Shown here: positions 45,641-55,898 of the stretch, piece by piece
Numbering within the stretch: the first letter of the stretch is position 1
Layout: every line of letters begins with the position of its first letter
Origin: an uncultured Flavobacteriaceae bacterium
Lineage (GTDB): Bacteria > Bacteroidota > Bacteroidia > Flavobacteriales > Flavobacteriaceae
Direction of reading: 5' to 3'
NCBI GenBank assembly: GCA_947502495.1
Contig: CANNAC010000001.1
Location: 496,001 to 560,000 of the forward strand
Length of the DNA: 64,000 nt
Notes under the pieces: model-generated
Databases searched by the model: none
What the model was told of the DNA's origin: nothing
Seen by the model: only the letters and a program-made list of their open reading frames with translations
Position numbers and translations under genes: made by a program

Positions 45641-45648
45641 TACTTTTG
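45641..45648 (+). promoter_or_regulatory. Candidate -7 element for the M61 peptidase gene
   Basis: TACTTTTG (TAnnTTTG) about 62 bp before the ATG at 45710. The -33 half is weak. This is the only signal I see in the 256-bp gap 45454-45709. Confidence 0.4.
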
Positions 45649-45709
45649 AGCGTCAATTAATCAAAATCAAACCAATTTCTCCTAAAAGAGAACATTAAAC
45701 TATTAATTT

Positions 45710-47602
45710 ATGAAAAAAGTATTAGCCGTTATTGGCTTAAGTACCTTATTAGTTGCTTGTGGAACTTCTACAAAAACGGGATCCAATGATTTAGCAACTA
45801 GTACAGCAATTGAAACTGCTTTAGATTTAACTAAAGTTGTTAATGATAAAGTTCCTGTAACTATTAATCCAGGTCGTTTTACAGTAGAAACAGTAACGTA
45901 TAGATTACCTAGAGTAGTACAAGGAACGTACTCTGTTAGTGATTTTGGAAAATATGTAGACGATTTTAAAGCTTTTGATTACAAAGGAAATGAAATTGCT
46001 ACTACTAAATTAGATGACAATTCTTGGACTATTACAAATGCAACAAACTTAGACAAGATTACCTATTATGTTAATGATACTTTTGATACAGAAAGCTCAG
46101 GAGGAATTGGAGGAGAAAATCCTTTTTCACCAGCAGGAACTAATATTGAATCTACAAACTACGTTTTAAACTTACACGGTTTTGTTGGTTATTTTGATTC
46201 TTTAAAAAATGCACAGTATAAATTAGATGTAACTGCACCAGCAAACTTTAAACGTTCTTCTGCAATTCAAGAAGTAGGAACAGCAACTAATAAAGATGGA
46301 AGCGCTACAACTACAAGTTATTTTGCACCTCGTTATTTTGATATTACAGATAACCCAATGTTTTATGGTAATCTAGATGTTGAAGAATTTCAAGTAGGTG
46401 ATATTAAAGTAGTATTAAGTGTATATTCTCCAAACAAAGTACATACAGCGGCTTCTCTTAAAGAAACGATGTTTAAAATGATGCAAGCGCAAAAAGCATA
46501 TTTAGGAGATGTAAATGCAACGCCTCGTTATGATATCTTTCTTTATTTAAGTGAAGGTAAAGAAGATTCTCCTAAAGGATTTGGAGCTTTAGAGCATCAT
46601 ACTTCTACGGTTGTAGTAATGCCAGAAAGTTCTCCTGCAGAAGGTTTAGCAAAAAGTATGACAGATGTTGTTGCACATGAGTTTTTTCATATTGTAACCC
46701 CTTTAAGTGTGCACAGTGATGATGTACATTACTTCGATTATGACCAACCAACATTCTCTAAACATTTATGGATGTATGAAGGTGTAACCGAATATTTTGC
46801 ACAACACTTTCAAGTATATGAAGGTTTAATGACTGAAGACGAATTTTATACTACCATGTTAAGCAAAATTAAAACTGCTGCTAACATGAACGATACCATG
46901 AGTTTTACTAAAATGAGTGAAAACGTATTAGACGAACCTTATGCACCACAATATTACAACGTGTACATGAAAGGCGCTTTAATTGGTATGTGTATTGATA
47001 TTTTAATGCGTGAAGAAAGTAACGGAAACAGAAGTATGCTTTCTTTAATGAAAGAACTTTCTGCTAAATACGGAAAGAACAAACCTTTTAATGATGATAC
47101 CATTATTGAAGAAATTACAGCAATGACCTATCCGTCAGTTGGTGCATTTTTAACAACACATGTAGAAGGTACAACGCCAATTGATTACAATGCCTTTTTT
47201 GCTAAAGCTGGTTTAGAGTTTCAAGAAAGCAAAGTGAAAACAAACTACATTCAAAATGATGGTGAATTTATTTTTGCACCAAACAGAGAAACACAAACTA
47301 TTGCTTTTTCACCCGCAGTTGTAAATAATAGCTTCTGGAATGACAATGGTGTACAAGCTGGTGATATTGTGAAATCTGTAGATGGCGTTGCATTAACTAT
47401 GGCTTCTGCGCAACAAATTATTGGTGGTATGTATGCATGGCAACCAGGAAAAGAAATTCACGTTGTTTTAGAAAGAGATGGTAAAGAAGTGGTTATTAAA
47501 ACGGCACTTACCGAGTCTTTTACAACAGGAAAGAAATTACAACCAAAAGCAGATGCTACAGCAGCACAAAATGCGTTACGTAGTGCTTGGTTAAAAGGAT
47601 AA
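45710..47602 (+). CDS. M61 family metallopeptidase lipoprotein with PDZ domain
   Basis: Residues 1-17 form a lipoprotein signal (LLVACGT, lipid Cys at 17). The zinc site is HEFFH at about 323-327 with the third ligand Glu in EGVTEYFA (about 361). Family members cleave Gly- or Ala-rich peptides from the N-terminus. A C-terminal PDZ domain (about 520-605) shows GVQAGDIVKSVDGVAL. 630 residues. Monocistronic, with a strong terminator after it. Probably exposed in the periplasm or outer membrane. Confidence 0.9.
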   Translation: MKKVLAVIGLSTLLVACGTSTKTGSNDLATSTAIETALDLTKVVNDKVPVTINPGRFTVETVTYRLPRVVQGTYSVSDFGKYVDDFKAFDYKGNEIATTKLDDNSWTITNATNLDKITYYVNDTFDTESSGGIGGENPFSPAGTNIESTNYVLNLHGFVGYFDSLKNAQYKLDVTAPANFKRSSAIQEVGTATNKDGSATTTSYFAPRYFDITDNPMFYGNLDVEEFQVGDIKVVLSVYSPNKVHTAASLKETMFKMMQAQKAYLGDVNATPRYDIFLYLSEGKEDSPKGFGALEHHTSTVVVMPESSPAEGLAKSMTDVVAHEFFHIVTPLSVHSDDVHYFDYDQPTFSKHLWMYEGVTEYFAQHFQVYEGLMTEDEFYTTMLSKIKTAANMNDTMSFTKMSENVLDEPYAPQYYNVYMKGALIGMCIDILMREESNGNRSMLSLMKELSAKYGKNKPFNDDTIIEEITAMTYPSVGAFLTTHVEGTTPIDYNAFFAKAGLEFQESKVKTNYIQNDGEFIFAPNRETQTIAFSPAVVNNSFWNDNGVQAGDIVKSVDGVALTMASAQQIIGGMYAWQPGKEIHVVLERDGKEVVIKTALTESFTTGKKLQPKADATAAQNALRSAWLKG

Positions 47603-47624
47603 GAATTAGTAATTAAAAGTTATT

Positions 47625-47662
47625 AAAACGCCTGATAAAATAGTTTATCAGGCGTTTTTTTT
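47625..47662. terminator. Terminator between M61 peptidase and histidine kinase genes
   Basis: AAAACGCCTGATAAA pairs with TTTATCAGGCGTTTT, flanked by A and T runs. It overlaps the stop codon of the convergent histidine kinase gene. Confidence 0.88.
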
Positions 47663-48857
47663 ATTTTGCAATAGTAAAAGTGAATGTGCTTCCTTTTTCA
47701 GGCTTAGATTCTAGTTGAATAGATCCACCAAGTTTTTCTACAAGTGTTTTAACAGTGTATAAGCCAATTCCTGTACCTTTTTTTCCACGTATATCTTTGG
47801 TTTCTGCGGTACTAAAAAGATTAAAGATATCTTTCTGTTTTTCTGTTTCAATGCCGTTACCATTATCTGTTACACTAAAAATATACTCTTTTTCTGTGTT
47901 AGAAAAATGTAACGAAATTAAAGGTTCTGGTTTGTTATTATATTTAAATGCATTATCCACCAAATTAAGAAGTATTTGCGTTATTGCAGCTACATTTTGA
48001 TGGTGCATATAGCCCTCTTTAGAATACTTAAAATTAGTATCCTTAAGCATTAAAATAGTTTTAATTTTTTCAAAAAGTTTTGGAACAGATACATCTTCAA
48101 ACTCCTTATTTACTAGTTCGTCTGCTTTGTAATGCATTAAAATACCATCAATATAGTCTCTTAATGTTTCGGCAGATTCTTCAATATAATCTATGTATTG
48201 CTTAGAGTCTTCGGATAAGGTATCTATGTTTTCTTCTTTTAATAATTCGGTTAAAGAGCTAATATTTGCTAAAGGCGATTTTAAATCGTGAGAAACATGA
48301 CTTGCAAAACTTTTTAAATGATTGTTTCTATTAGCTAGTTCCTCTTGCAGACTTTGTAATTGGTCGTTCTTTTTTCTTAATTCAAATAAACGCATTACTT
48401 GTTTTCCTAAAGAGACTAATGCGCTAATTTGGGCTTTCGTTAATTCTCTTGGTTCATGATCATAAACACATAAGGTACCTAAAGCTAAGCCGTCTGGATT
48501 TCTTAAAGGTACTCCAGCATAAAAAATAGCTTTAAAACCTTCTATTAATGGGTTGCCCTTAAAACGTTCATCTTTTCTAGAGTCTTCCACAATAAAAATG
48601 TCCTCTTCGTGTAAAATGGCATGTCCGCAAAAAGAAATCGATCTTGGTGATTCAGATATATTTAAGCCGTGATGTGATTTTAAAAAATTTCTATCGGTAT
48701 CTAATAAAGTAATTAAGGAAATAGGTACATTACATATAGCTGCTACAAGTTCGGTAATATTATCGAAATCACTTTCTGGTAAAGTATCTAGTAATCTAGA
48801 TTCTTTCACACATTTTATGCGTTCGATTTCATTGTCAGGTAGTTTGGGCTCAATCAT
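47661..48857 (-). CDS. GAF-domain sensor histidine kinase
   Basis: N-terminal GAF domain (about 20-160; RSISFCGHAILHEEDIFIVE and VPLRNPDGLALGTLCVYDH), a coiled-coil linker (about 160-185), HisKA with HVSHDLKSPLA (phospho-acceptor His about 190), then HATPase with NLVDNAFKYNNK (N box) and GTGIGLYTVKTLVEKLGG (G box). There is no membrane segment, so it is cytoplasmic. No response regulator gene lies next to it, so it is an orphan kinase. The GAF ligand is unknown. Confidence 0.88.
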   Translation of the reverse strand: MIEPKLPDNEIERIKCVKESRLLDTLPESDFDNITELVAAICNVPISLITLLDTDRNFLKSHHGLNISESPRSISFCGHAILHEEDIFIVEDSRKDERFKGNPLIEGFKAIFYAGVPLRNPDGLALGTLCVYDHEPRELTKAQISALVSLGKQVMRLFELRKKNDQLQSLQEELANRNNHLKSFASHVSHDLKSPLANISSLTELLKEENIDTLSEDSKQYIDYIEESAETLRDYIDGILMHYKADELVNKEFEDVSVPKLFEKIKTILMLKDTNFKYSKEGYMHHQNVAAITQILLNLVDNAFKYNNKPEPLISLHFSNTEKEYIFSVTDNGNGIETEKQKDIFNLFSTAETKDIRGKKGTGIGLYTVKTLVEKLGGSIQLESKPEKGSTFTFTIAK

Positions 48858-49044
48858 TTAATTATTGGTTTTAAAAAATAAACAGGGAGTTTTATGATTT
48901 ATATAAACCTAGTATGGTAAAAATATCTTTTTTTTTTTTATTTCTATTATTCTAATCCTTTTTTTAAGAATAGATTAAGTAAATGTTTAAAATGAATAGA
49001 AAAAATACTATATTTATTAGGCTATTAATCCATTGTCTAACATT

Positions 49045-49377
49045 ATGAAAAATATTTTTTTGTTATTAATACTTGTTCTTTTTACAACAGGAAGTCTTTT
49101 TTCTCAAGATAAAAAGGAAATTGTAGATGCTAATTTTTGTGTTTCGGTAAACGGAAAAGTTTTTAAACATCAGAATGGAGAAATCGTTCTGTTAGAGAAA
49201 ATAATAAAATTAAATAACGGAACTATGGTATATCCCAATGGCGGATATAGACTAAAAAATGAAGATAAATTCTATTTAAAAGAAGGGGAATGTATTGGTT
49301 TTAGCGGAAAAGTTTATGAAAGCCAAGAAAAGTTAAATGTGGTTTTATATAAAAAATTCCATAGACGTAATCAATAG
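49045..49377 (+). CDS. Small secreted protein, DUF6799-like
   Basis: 110 residues from the ATG at 49045, giving the signal peptide MKNIFLLLILVLFTTGSLFS; the TTG at 49033 is less likely. The mature part repeats a short beta motif: VNGKVFKHQNGEIVLLEKI, NNGTMVYPNGGYRLKNEDKF, FSGKVYES. This fits the DUF6799 pattern (NGK-x-x-x-x-x-NG), which I recall with moderate confidence. Its role is unknown. Stops 1 bp before the convergent TIGR02757 gene. Confidence 0.62.
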   Translation: MKNIFLLLILVLFTTGSLFSQDKKEIVDANFCVSVNGKVFKHQNGEIVLLEKIIKLNNGTMVYPNGGYRLKNEDKFYLKEGECIGFSGKVYESQEKLNVVLYKKFHRRNQ

Positions 49378-49378
49378 T

Positions 49379-50152
49379 TTAAAACCCTTCAAAAACACCA
49401 AGTCCGAATAGGGCAAAATCATATTTCACAGGATCTTTAGCATCTAGTTTACGCAAAGCCGTATCTAACTCCAGTAGAGCTTTTCCATCGTTTTGTTTGC
49501 GCGTAAGTATGCCTAGTTTTCTAGCTACGTTTCCAGAATGCACATCTAAAGGGCAAGATAACTGACTAGGAGCGAGGCTTTGCCAAATGCCAAAATCTAC
49601 TCCCGCATTATCGTTTCTTACCATCCAACGTAAAAACATATTAATACGCTTCGCCGCAGAATTTTTAAGCGGATCACTTACATGCTTTTGGGTTCTTTGT
49701 ACATGTTCTATTTCAAAAAAAGTTTGCTTAAAATGATGAATCGCCTTTTGTAACGAGCCCTTTTCTAAATGATTAGCAAATACGGCTTCTAAACCTGCAT
49801 GCTCTAAATAAATATGCTGTAAAGCCTTTATAAATGTTATAAAATCTAAACCGTTAAACGTTCTATGGACAAAAGTTTCTAAAGCTTCTAAATCGCTTTC
49901 TTGATGGTTTAGAATAAAATCATGCGGTGCATGATCTAGCATTTGCATCATGCGTTTGGCATTATTAATAATGCTTTTTCTATTTCCCCAGGCAATGGTA
50001 GCCGTTAAAAATCCTGAAATTTCTATGTCTTCTTTTTTAGAAAAGGTATGCGGAATTTGAATAGGATCGCTGTCAATAAATTTCACGTTATTGTATGCTA
50101 CAACTTTAGCATCTAGAAATTCTTTGAGCTCTTTTTGGTTTAGTTTTTTCAC
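49379..50152 (-). CDS. TIGR02757 family protein
   Basis: 257 residues, soluble. Motifs SGFLTATIAWGNRKSI, RTFNGLDFITFI, FLRWMVRNDNAGVDFGIW, PLDVHSGNVARKLGIL and DAKDPVKYDFALFGLGV are those of the TIGR02757 family. Its conserved C-terminal PxDVHxxxVxRxLG echoes HhH-type DNA glycosylases, but the activity is unproven. 14 bp downstream of a lipoprotein gene. Confidence 0.85.
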   Translation of the reverse strand: MKKLNQKELKEFLDAKVVAYNNVKFIDSDPIQIPHTFSKKEDIEISGFLTATIAWGNRKSIINNAKRMMQMLDHAPHDFILNHQESDLEALETFVHRTFNGLDFITFIKALQHIYLEHAGLEAVFANHLEKGSLQKAIHHFKQTFFEIEHVQRTQKHVSDPLKNSAAKRINMFLRWMVRNDNAGVDFGIWQSLAPSQLSCPLDVHSGNVARKLGILTRKQNDGKALLELDTALRKLDAKDPVKYDFALFGLGVFEGF

Positions 50153-50166
50153 AAGAGCAAAGATAC

Positions 50167-50742
50167 TTATTCTATAGTTATAGTATTTGTTGTCGCTTCT
50201 AGCATTCTTCCGTTTTCTTCTATGGTAATTGTAACGTTGAATCTAAGCGAAGTACCTTCTGCAATGAACTCATTTAAAACAATCTCATTTCTACCATAAT
50301 AATAGTCACTTTCTCTATTTAAAACTTGAATAACGTTTTCTACAGCTTCGTAATCTAGCGTTTCCGGGTTTATATAGGATAGTTTGCTGTTTAGCGAATT
50401 TCCGGCAGGAATACCTAGTATATCTACGTTTGCAGTAATTGTGATTTCGGAAACATGCTCTTTTAAAGTATAATCTTCATCGCAAGTAGTAGCATAAGCC
50501 ATATTAGAGAACTTTTTTAATTCTTTAAAGTTGGAAGCAACTATGTTTTCGAATATAGGTTCTAAAATTAAAACTAAATCCTGAGAAGTAGCTGTAGTAG
50601 GATCTTCATCTCCATCTGCCTTATCTTCAGCAGTAAAAGATAAGGAATCAAAATAGCTGTTATAATCTTCAGAGCAACAAGAAAATAGTACGGCTTGAAA
50701 AAGGGCAAAAAAGACAAAAGATTGAATAGTTTTCTTAATCAT
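50167..50742 (-). CDS. Hypothetical lipoprotein
   Basis: 191 residues. The N-terminal helix ends VLFSCCSED, a lipobox-like site with the first Cys at about 22. The rest is acidic at first (AEDKADGDEDPTTATSQD) and then beta-rich (EITITANVDILGIPAGNS, FNVTITIEENGR). No recognised domain. Upstream of the TIGR02757 gene. Probably surface or periplasmic. Confidence 0.62.
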   Translation of the reverse strand: MIKKTIQSFVFFALFQAVLFSCCSEDYNSYFDSLSFTAEDKADGDEDPTTATSQDLVLILEPIFENIVASNFKELKKFSNMAYATTCDEDYTLKEHVSEITITANVDILGIPAGNSLNSKLSYINPETLDYEAVENVIQVLNRESDYYYGRNEIVLNEFIAEGTSLRFNVTITIEENGRMLEATTNTITIE

Positions 50743-50808
50743 GGTAGTTTTTTTTATAGATGCAGATTTTAGGATTTGGTTGCGTGTAAACGGGAATGAA
50801 TTTTGTTT

Positions 50809-52506
50809 TTATTTTAATTCCTTTCCATAAAAACCATCCTTTAAATCTTCACTACGCTGTTGCGGAATTACCTTAAAGTGCGTCTTAAAAAAGTCGAATT
50901 GTTCTTGGTTTAAAGCAGGTAAAGGTATGTCTCCTGTTCCCCAAAAGAAGTCGACATTGTTTGGTGTATGAATACTTATGTTTTCTAATTGTATGGTTTG
51001 GTAATCTTCTGAATATTTAGAGTTTTTATACGGAGTTATAAGGTATTCCGAAGAAAAAGTACTAGAAACGGCAAGCTGTTTATTGTTCGTGATTTGCTGA
51101 TTATTTATCTTAAAAAATAAAGGTATGGCAGCAAGTATAATAGACAAAACTATAACAACCTGAATACTTTTTTTATGAACTAATAACTTGGAAGCTATCC
51201 ATAAACTAAAACACAATATAAACGGAAAGAAGAAACGGTATTGTGGTGACGTTAGCAATAGAAAAACCATTGTGATTACGGAAACAACGTAAATAATAAA
51301 AAAAGCTTTTTTGTTTTTTGATTTTCCAATAATAAATGGAATTACAGCCAAAAGTACTATGATTAATTTATTGAATACTCCATGTAAACTAGGCGCTAGC
51401 AACCAACTTTTTAGTTTTGTGAAATAGGACGCGTTTTCAAAAGCTTCCGCAGTTAAATGATATGCATACGGTTTGGTGTAATTGGCAAAATAGGTTTCTA
51501 TACTTTCCGGTAAACTCCAAGACGTTTTTAAACTTTCTATTCCTTGTAAAGGGAATACTAAATTACCTGTAACTATTACATTTTTAATAGCAAAAAGGAG
51601 CAATGTTAGACTTCCAAATAAAACAATAATAGAGGTGGTGCTTCTTGTGAATATAAAATAACGTTTATATAATACTAGAGCAAAAATGCAAAATGGTAAT
51701 GCGGTTAGTTTTATGAAAGCCATGAAAAAGGAAAGCAATACGACTGTGAAAAAAGCCTGTTTTGTATAACTAGAATAGCATAATATAAACTGATGTAAAA
51801 GGATAAAACTTAACACATAAATAGCAATATCTGGAGAAGGAGCAGATATAAATTGAAAGAAAAATACATTTGCTATGGGAAATAAACCAAAGATGAGATT
51901 CTCTTTTGAAGTATTTTTTTTTGAGATATAATCATGCAGTCTAAAAATAGCATATACATTACCAAGGACTAATGCTAAAGCGCTTAAATCATTAAATCTG
52001 TTGTACATAAATCTAAAATTAAAAGCACTTTGTACAATGTGCCAACCAGAAGTTTGTCCTAAGAAAACATGCAAGTTTACCAAGCCATTTACAAAACCGA
52101 ACTCATTAAGCCATTTAATGGTTTGTATGTAATATGATTCGTTATCAATAACAAATGGAGGAGAAGCGCTTTGTGCTAAAATAAGAACGCTTATAAGTCC
52201 TAAAACGATTTTAAAAAAGGTAGAAAGTTCGAGTAATTTTGCTTTTAATTGGCAGTAAAAAGTAACTATTTCTTTGCGGTTTAGAAATGCTAAAGAACTT
52301 GTGATTAATAGTAAAAAAGTATGAAAGTAACCATTAATAGCAAACGGAATAGCCCAAATACTAGCAAGTAATGTAACGCCGAAAAATCCAAAAAAGATAG
52401 TTATTATAGTATCCTGTTTTTGGGATTGTAAGACACGGTTTATGCTTACTCCAATAATGCTGCTTATTGTAAGAATATAAAGCCAAGAAAGGAGGATTAG
52501 TAGCAT
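50809..52506 (-). CDS. Polytopic inner-membrane protein, possible glycosyltransferase-C-like
   Basis: 565 residues with about eleven to twelve hydrophobic segments through residue 475, then a periplasmic tail. A membrane-embedded sugar transferase or flippase fits the topology; an early periplasmic loop carries DNESYYIQTIKWLNEFGFV, similar to the D-E motif of GT39/GT-C enzymes. I recall a LIC_10190-type family with this shape but cannot confirm it. No signal peptide cleavage site is clear. It lies alone, with repeats upstream. Confidence 0.62.
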   Translation of the reverse strand: MLLILLSWLYILTISSIIGVSINRVLQSQKQDTIITIFFGFFGVTLLASIWAIPFAINGYFHTFLLLITSSLAFLNRKEIVTFYCQLKAKLLELSTFFKIVLGLISVLILAQSASPPFVIDNESYYIQTIKWLNEFGFVNGLVNLHVFLGQTSGWHIVQSAFNFRFMYNRFNDLSALALVLGNVYAIFRLHDYISKKNTSKENLIFGLFPIANVFFFQFISAPSPDIAIYVLSFILLHQFILCYSSYTKQAFFTVVLLSFFMAFIKLTALPFCIFALVLYKRYFIFTRSTTSIIVLFGSLTLLLFAIKNVIVTGNLVFPLQGIESLKTSWSLPESIETYFANYTKPYAYHLTAEAFENASYFTKLKSWLLAPSLHGVFNKLIIVLLAVIPFIIGKSKNKKAFFIIYVVSVITMVFLLLTSPQYRFFFPFILCFSLWIASKLLVHKKSIQVVIVLSIILAAIPLFFKINNQQITNNKQLAVSSTFSSEYLITPYKNSKYSEDYQTIQLENISIHTPNNVDFFWGTGDIPLPALNQEQFDFFKTHFKVIPQQRSEDLKDGFYGKELK

Positions 52507-52558
52507 ACTATTTATATAAATTCAAATTCCAAAAAAACACTAAATTCCAAAAAGAAAA

Positions 52559-52719
52559 AGATACTTCGACAAGCTCCGTATGACATTACAATTTATTTCG
52601 ACTGCGCTCAATATGACAATTTGTTTCGATTTTATAAAATTAACTTTCTTTGAGAACGCTGTGTTAGACTTTTGAATTTCAAAATAAAGAGATACTTCGA
52701 CAAGCTCCGTATGACATTA
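52559..52719. repeat. Dispersed repeats of the ACTTCGACAAGCTCCGTATGAC family
   Basis: Direct copies at 52559-52588 and 52690-52719 begin AGATACTTCGACAAGCTCCG, and a variant TTTCGACTGCGCTCAATATG lies at 52596-52618. They fill much of the 236-bp gap 52507-52742. Distinct from the CTGAA family but of the same style (ends in ATGACA). Confidence 0.75.
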
Positions 52720-52742
52720 GGTTTCATTTATAACACGGAACA

Positions 52743-53411
52743 CTAATCACTACCAACTATTTTCCCATCTACCATAGTCAGTTTTCGGTCTGCCATATCT
52801 GCTAATTCTTCGTTATGTGTAACAATTACAAAGGTTTGTCCGAATTCATCACGTAGCTTAAAAAAGAGATTATGCAAGTTTTCGGCAGAAGCGCTATCTA
52901 GGTTTCCAGAAGGTTCATCTGCAAAAATTAAATCCGGATTATTAACTAACGCTCTAGCAACTGCAACACGTTGTTGTTCGCCACCAGAAAGTTCGTTTGG
53001 TTTGTGTTTGTATCGATGGGATAAGCCTAAAAAATCTAAAAGTTCTTTCGCTCGTTTTTCTGCTTCCGTAGGCTTTGTTCCTTTTATAAAAGCAGGAATA
53101 CAAACGTTTTCTAATGCTGTAAATTCTGGTAATAATTGATGAAACTGAAAGATGAAACCAATGTTATGGTTTCTAAATTTCGCCAAGGCTTTATCGTTTA
53201 ACGAAGTAATATCTGTACCCTTGATTTTAAAGGTAGTTTCTTCTTTTTTGGAAGCTTTATCCAAGGTTCCTAGAATTTGTAAAAGTGTTGTTTTTCCTGC
53301 TCCGGAAGCACCAACAATAGATACAATTTCTCCTTTTTTAATATGAAGATTTACACCTTTTAATACGTGTAAATCTTCGTAATATTTATGAATGTTTTTG
53401 GCTTGAATCAT
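52743..53411 (-). CDS. ABC transporter ATP-binding protein, LolD-like
   Basis: 222 residues. Walker [11 protein letters not shown] (about 33-42), Q-loop FQFHQLLPE, signature [15 protein letters not shown], Walker B LIFADEP and the H-loop VTHNEEL are all intact. The pattern is of the LolD/MacB/FtsE class, in which ATP hydrolysis drives a membrane partner for lipoprotein release or export. No permease gene adjoins, so its partner is elsewhere. Confidence 0.88.
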   Translation of the reverse strand: MIQAKNIHKYYEDLHVLKGVNLHIKKGEIVSIVGASGAGKTTLLQILGTLDKASKKEETTFKIKGTDITSLNDKALAKFRNHNIGFIFQFHQLLPEFTALENVCIPAFIKGTKPTEAEKRAKELLDFLGLSHRYKHKPNELSGGEQQRVAVARALVNNPDLIFADEPSGNLDSASAENLHNLFFKLRDEFGQTFVIVTHNEELADMADRKLTMVDGKIVGSD

Positions 53412-53462
53412 TATTTTTTTATCAAGCTATGAAAGTACTACTTTATGCTTAATCCAGCAACT

Positions 53463-55898
53463 TTAAATGTTTTTAGCTTTCGATTTAAAGATGTTTTTTA
53501 CGTTGTTATAATCTATGTAGTAAACAACTCTTAGTGAGAAAACATGATTTATATCTTCTTTAAACAAATCGTTTAAACTCGTAAAATAATCATCTTTAGA
53601 AGCATTGGTATCGTTATACAATCTATTTCTATATAATGCAGTTAATTGACTTCCAGGTGCAAATTGCCAAGAGTAAGATAAATCTAGATTCCAAGCATCA
53701 AAATTTACATCGGGATCATCGACATCTATTTTTGTATAACCGTCGTCTTGATTTAAGCGACCGTTTTCTTGTAGAGCATATAAATCATCTTCATAGGTTA
53801 CCGTACTCCAATAATTTCTAAAAGTTAGATTTAGCGCGTGAAAGGAGTTAAAATTATAACTTGCAGAAATACTATTAATTATTGTTTCTTGATCACGTTG
53901 CCCGTAAATAATGTCGTCATTATCCAGCGTTTCTACATAACCACGTTCTTTTTTTTCCATATCATAATTAAAAGAATACTGCATGATAAATTTATCGCCA
54001 AGTTTTAAACGAGGTTCTATACTATAGAAATAGCTGGTATAATCTCTTCCGTTTTCAAAAAGAGTTTCATAACCTAAACTAGCATCTAAGGCGAATGTTT
54101 TGTTGTAGTTTGATGAAATCCAACCATTCATATTTAACCAATCTTCTGAAATAAAGTATCGGTTTTCTGCTCTAGGTCCAAAATAATCATATTGTTTTCC
54201 TGGTTGTATGGCAACATAAGCACCAAAGTCCATCAGACTCTTTTTTAAGTTTCCGTTAAAGTTTACATTAAAGTTTTTACCGGTATATGTATGTGGTTTA
54301 AAAAGGTAACTAACATTGGCATTTACATATAGATAAAAATTGTTTAATATTTTAGTAGGTTCAAAAATTCTATAACTTCCGTTAGCATAAAAATTACTAT
54401 AGTTATTTCTAAATAATATTCCCATATCATTAATATCGTATTTTTTGTCTACAGCTTCATGTTCAAAAGAAAAACGATATTTTCCACTATTTTTTCCAAA
54501 ACCGATTCTGCTACTATAACCAACTTGATTGTTTGCATCGGGAAGGTTGATGTCACTTCTTTTAGCTTGTGCAATAAAACCGTAGGTATTACTTTTATTT
54601 ACAAGATCTAAAAGTAAACCAGTTACGTTGGCATCTCTAGCATGCCCATTTCTAGTAACATTGGTATTAATTAAACTTACCGATGAGTTTTTATTAAACT
54701 GTTGATCTACCACAAGAATATTGTAGTTTGCTAAAGGTTCTACCACTTCTTCACGTGTGTTATTAGTTACATTATCTTTTATTTGTGCTTTTGTTTTTTC
54801 GGTAATGGCATTAAAAACACCAATACCTAATCCTTTTTTTGTTCGACCAGAAACTTTAATCGCATTAAGCATGTTTACTTTTTCAGGATAGTCTACAAAG
54901 TCTTCATCATCACTTAATGTTACTTCGCCAACAGGAGCGCTTCCAATTCTTCTAGAGTAGAATAAATTTCCTTTAGAAAATAAATCGACACCTTCGGTAA
55001 AAAATTGTCTTTGTTCAGAAAACTGCTGTTCAAACGGACCTAAATTTAATTGCACGTCGTCAAAACCAGCTTGGCTAAAATCTGGAATTAGTGTGGCATC
55101 TAAGGTGAAGTTCTCACTAATTCCGTATTTAACATCCATACCAACGCCATAATCTGGACTTTCACTAGAATTATAAGTGGTAGAAGCAAAAGGATAGAAA
55201 CTTAATCGAGTAGGAGGTTCGATATTTTCAATTCCATTAATTTCTCCATGATATAAACCAATATTTCCTTTGGTAACATCTATTGGATTCCATGTGTATT
55301 GCGAGTTATCTGTTCTAAATCTTCTGTGAAATTGTAATCCCCAAGTTTGTACTTTTTCATTAGAAAAACGCAAAGTAGAATATGGAATTTTGACTTCAAC
55401 AATCCAACCATCATCTACAATTTGAGTAGCACTTTCCCAAACGGCATTCCATCCAAAATCTTCGCCAATAGTCGGATTTGCAATAGCATCGGCTTGATGT
55501 CCTGTAGGGAAAATAAAGAACTCCACATCATTTTGTGCATCGTTATTCGGATTTAATACAATGCCGAAGAAATCGGAAACTCCGAAATTATCACGTTGTG
55601 AAAATTGTTTAATTATATCTTCAGGAACGTCATGTAAATATGCAGCAAAAAAAATAGCATTGTCATTATAAGTTACCTTAACTTCTGTTTTTTGATGCGG
55701 CTTTTCTGTAGCTCCTACGTCTGGTCTGAATTGAATAAAATTACCAGCAACTTCTGCGCCTTGCCATGCAACATCGTCTAGAATAGCATCGATTTTTGGG
55801 GCTTGGTTTGCTCTTTTAATGTTTAAGGACTTTTTTTCTTGTGCCTGCAAAGTAATAGCTGTAAAAAATGCAAGTAAGAGAAGGATTAGATGTCTCAT
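53463..55898 (-). CDS. DUF5916 outer-membrane protein with carbohydrate-binding-like N-domain
   Basis: 811 residues. A signal peptide (ends LQAQ) precedes a CBM9-like domain (about 30-210: PKIDAILDDVAWQGAEVAGN, then WIVEVKIPYSTLRF). The rest is a long beta-barrel-like region of DUF5916, with alternating strands such as NDMGILFRNNYSNFYANG and an aromatic C-terminal strand HVFSLRVVYYIDYN. The family is thought to sit in the outer membrane; the ligand is unknown. Divergent from folE across a 208-bp AT-rich gap in which I recognise nothing else. Confidence 0.85.
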   Translation of the reverse strand: MRHLILLLLAFFTAITLQAQEKKSLNIKRANQAPKIDAILDDVAWQGAEVAGNFIQFRPDVGATEKPHQKTEVKVTYNDNAIFFAAYLHDVPEDIIKQFSQRDNFGVSDFFGIVLNPNNDAQNDVEFFIFPTGHQADAIANPTIGEDFGWNAVWESATQIVDDGWIVEVKIPYSTLRFSNEKVQTWGLQFHRRFRTDNSQYTWNPIDVTKGNIGLYHGEINGIENIEPPTRLSFYPFASTTYNSSESPDYGVGMDVKYGISENFTLDATLIPDFSQAGFDDVQLNLGPFEQQFSEQRQFFTEGVDLFSKGNLFYSRRIGSAPVGEVTLSDDEDFVDYPEKVNMLNAIKVSGRTKKGLGIGVFNAITEKTKAQIKDNVTNNTREEVVEPLANYNILVVDQQFNKNSSVSLINTNVTRNGHARDANVTGLLLDLVNKSNTYGFIAQAKRSDINLPDANNQVGYSSRIGFGKNSGKYRFSFEHEAVDKKYDINDMGILFRNNYSNFYANGSYRIFEPTKILNNFYLYVNANVSYLFKPHTYTGKNFNVNFNGNLKKSLMDFGAYVAIQPGKQYDYFGPRAENRYFISEDWLNMNGWISSNYNKTFALDASLGYETLFENGRDYTSYFYSIEPRLKLGDKFIMQYSFNYDMEKKERGYVETLDNDDIIYGQRDQETIINSISASYNFNSFHALNLTFRNYWSTVTYEDDLYALQENGRLNQDDGYTKIDVDDPDVNFDAWNLDLSYSWQFAPGSQLTALYRNRLYNDTNASKDDYFTSLNDLFKEDINHVFSLRVVYYIDYNNVKNIFKSKAKNI

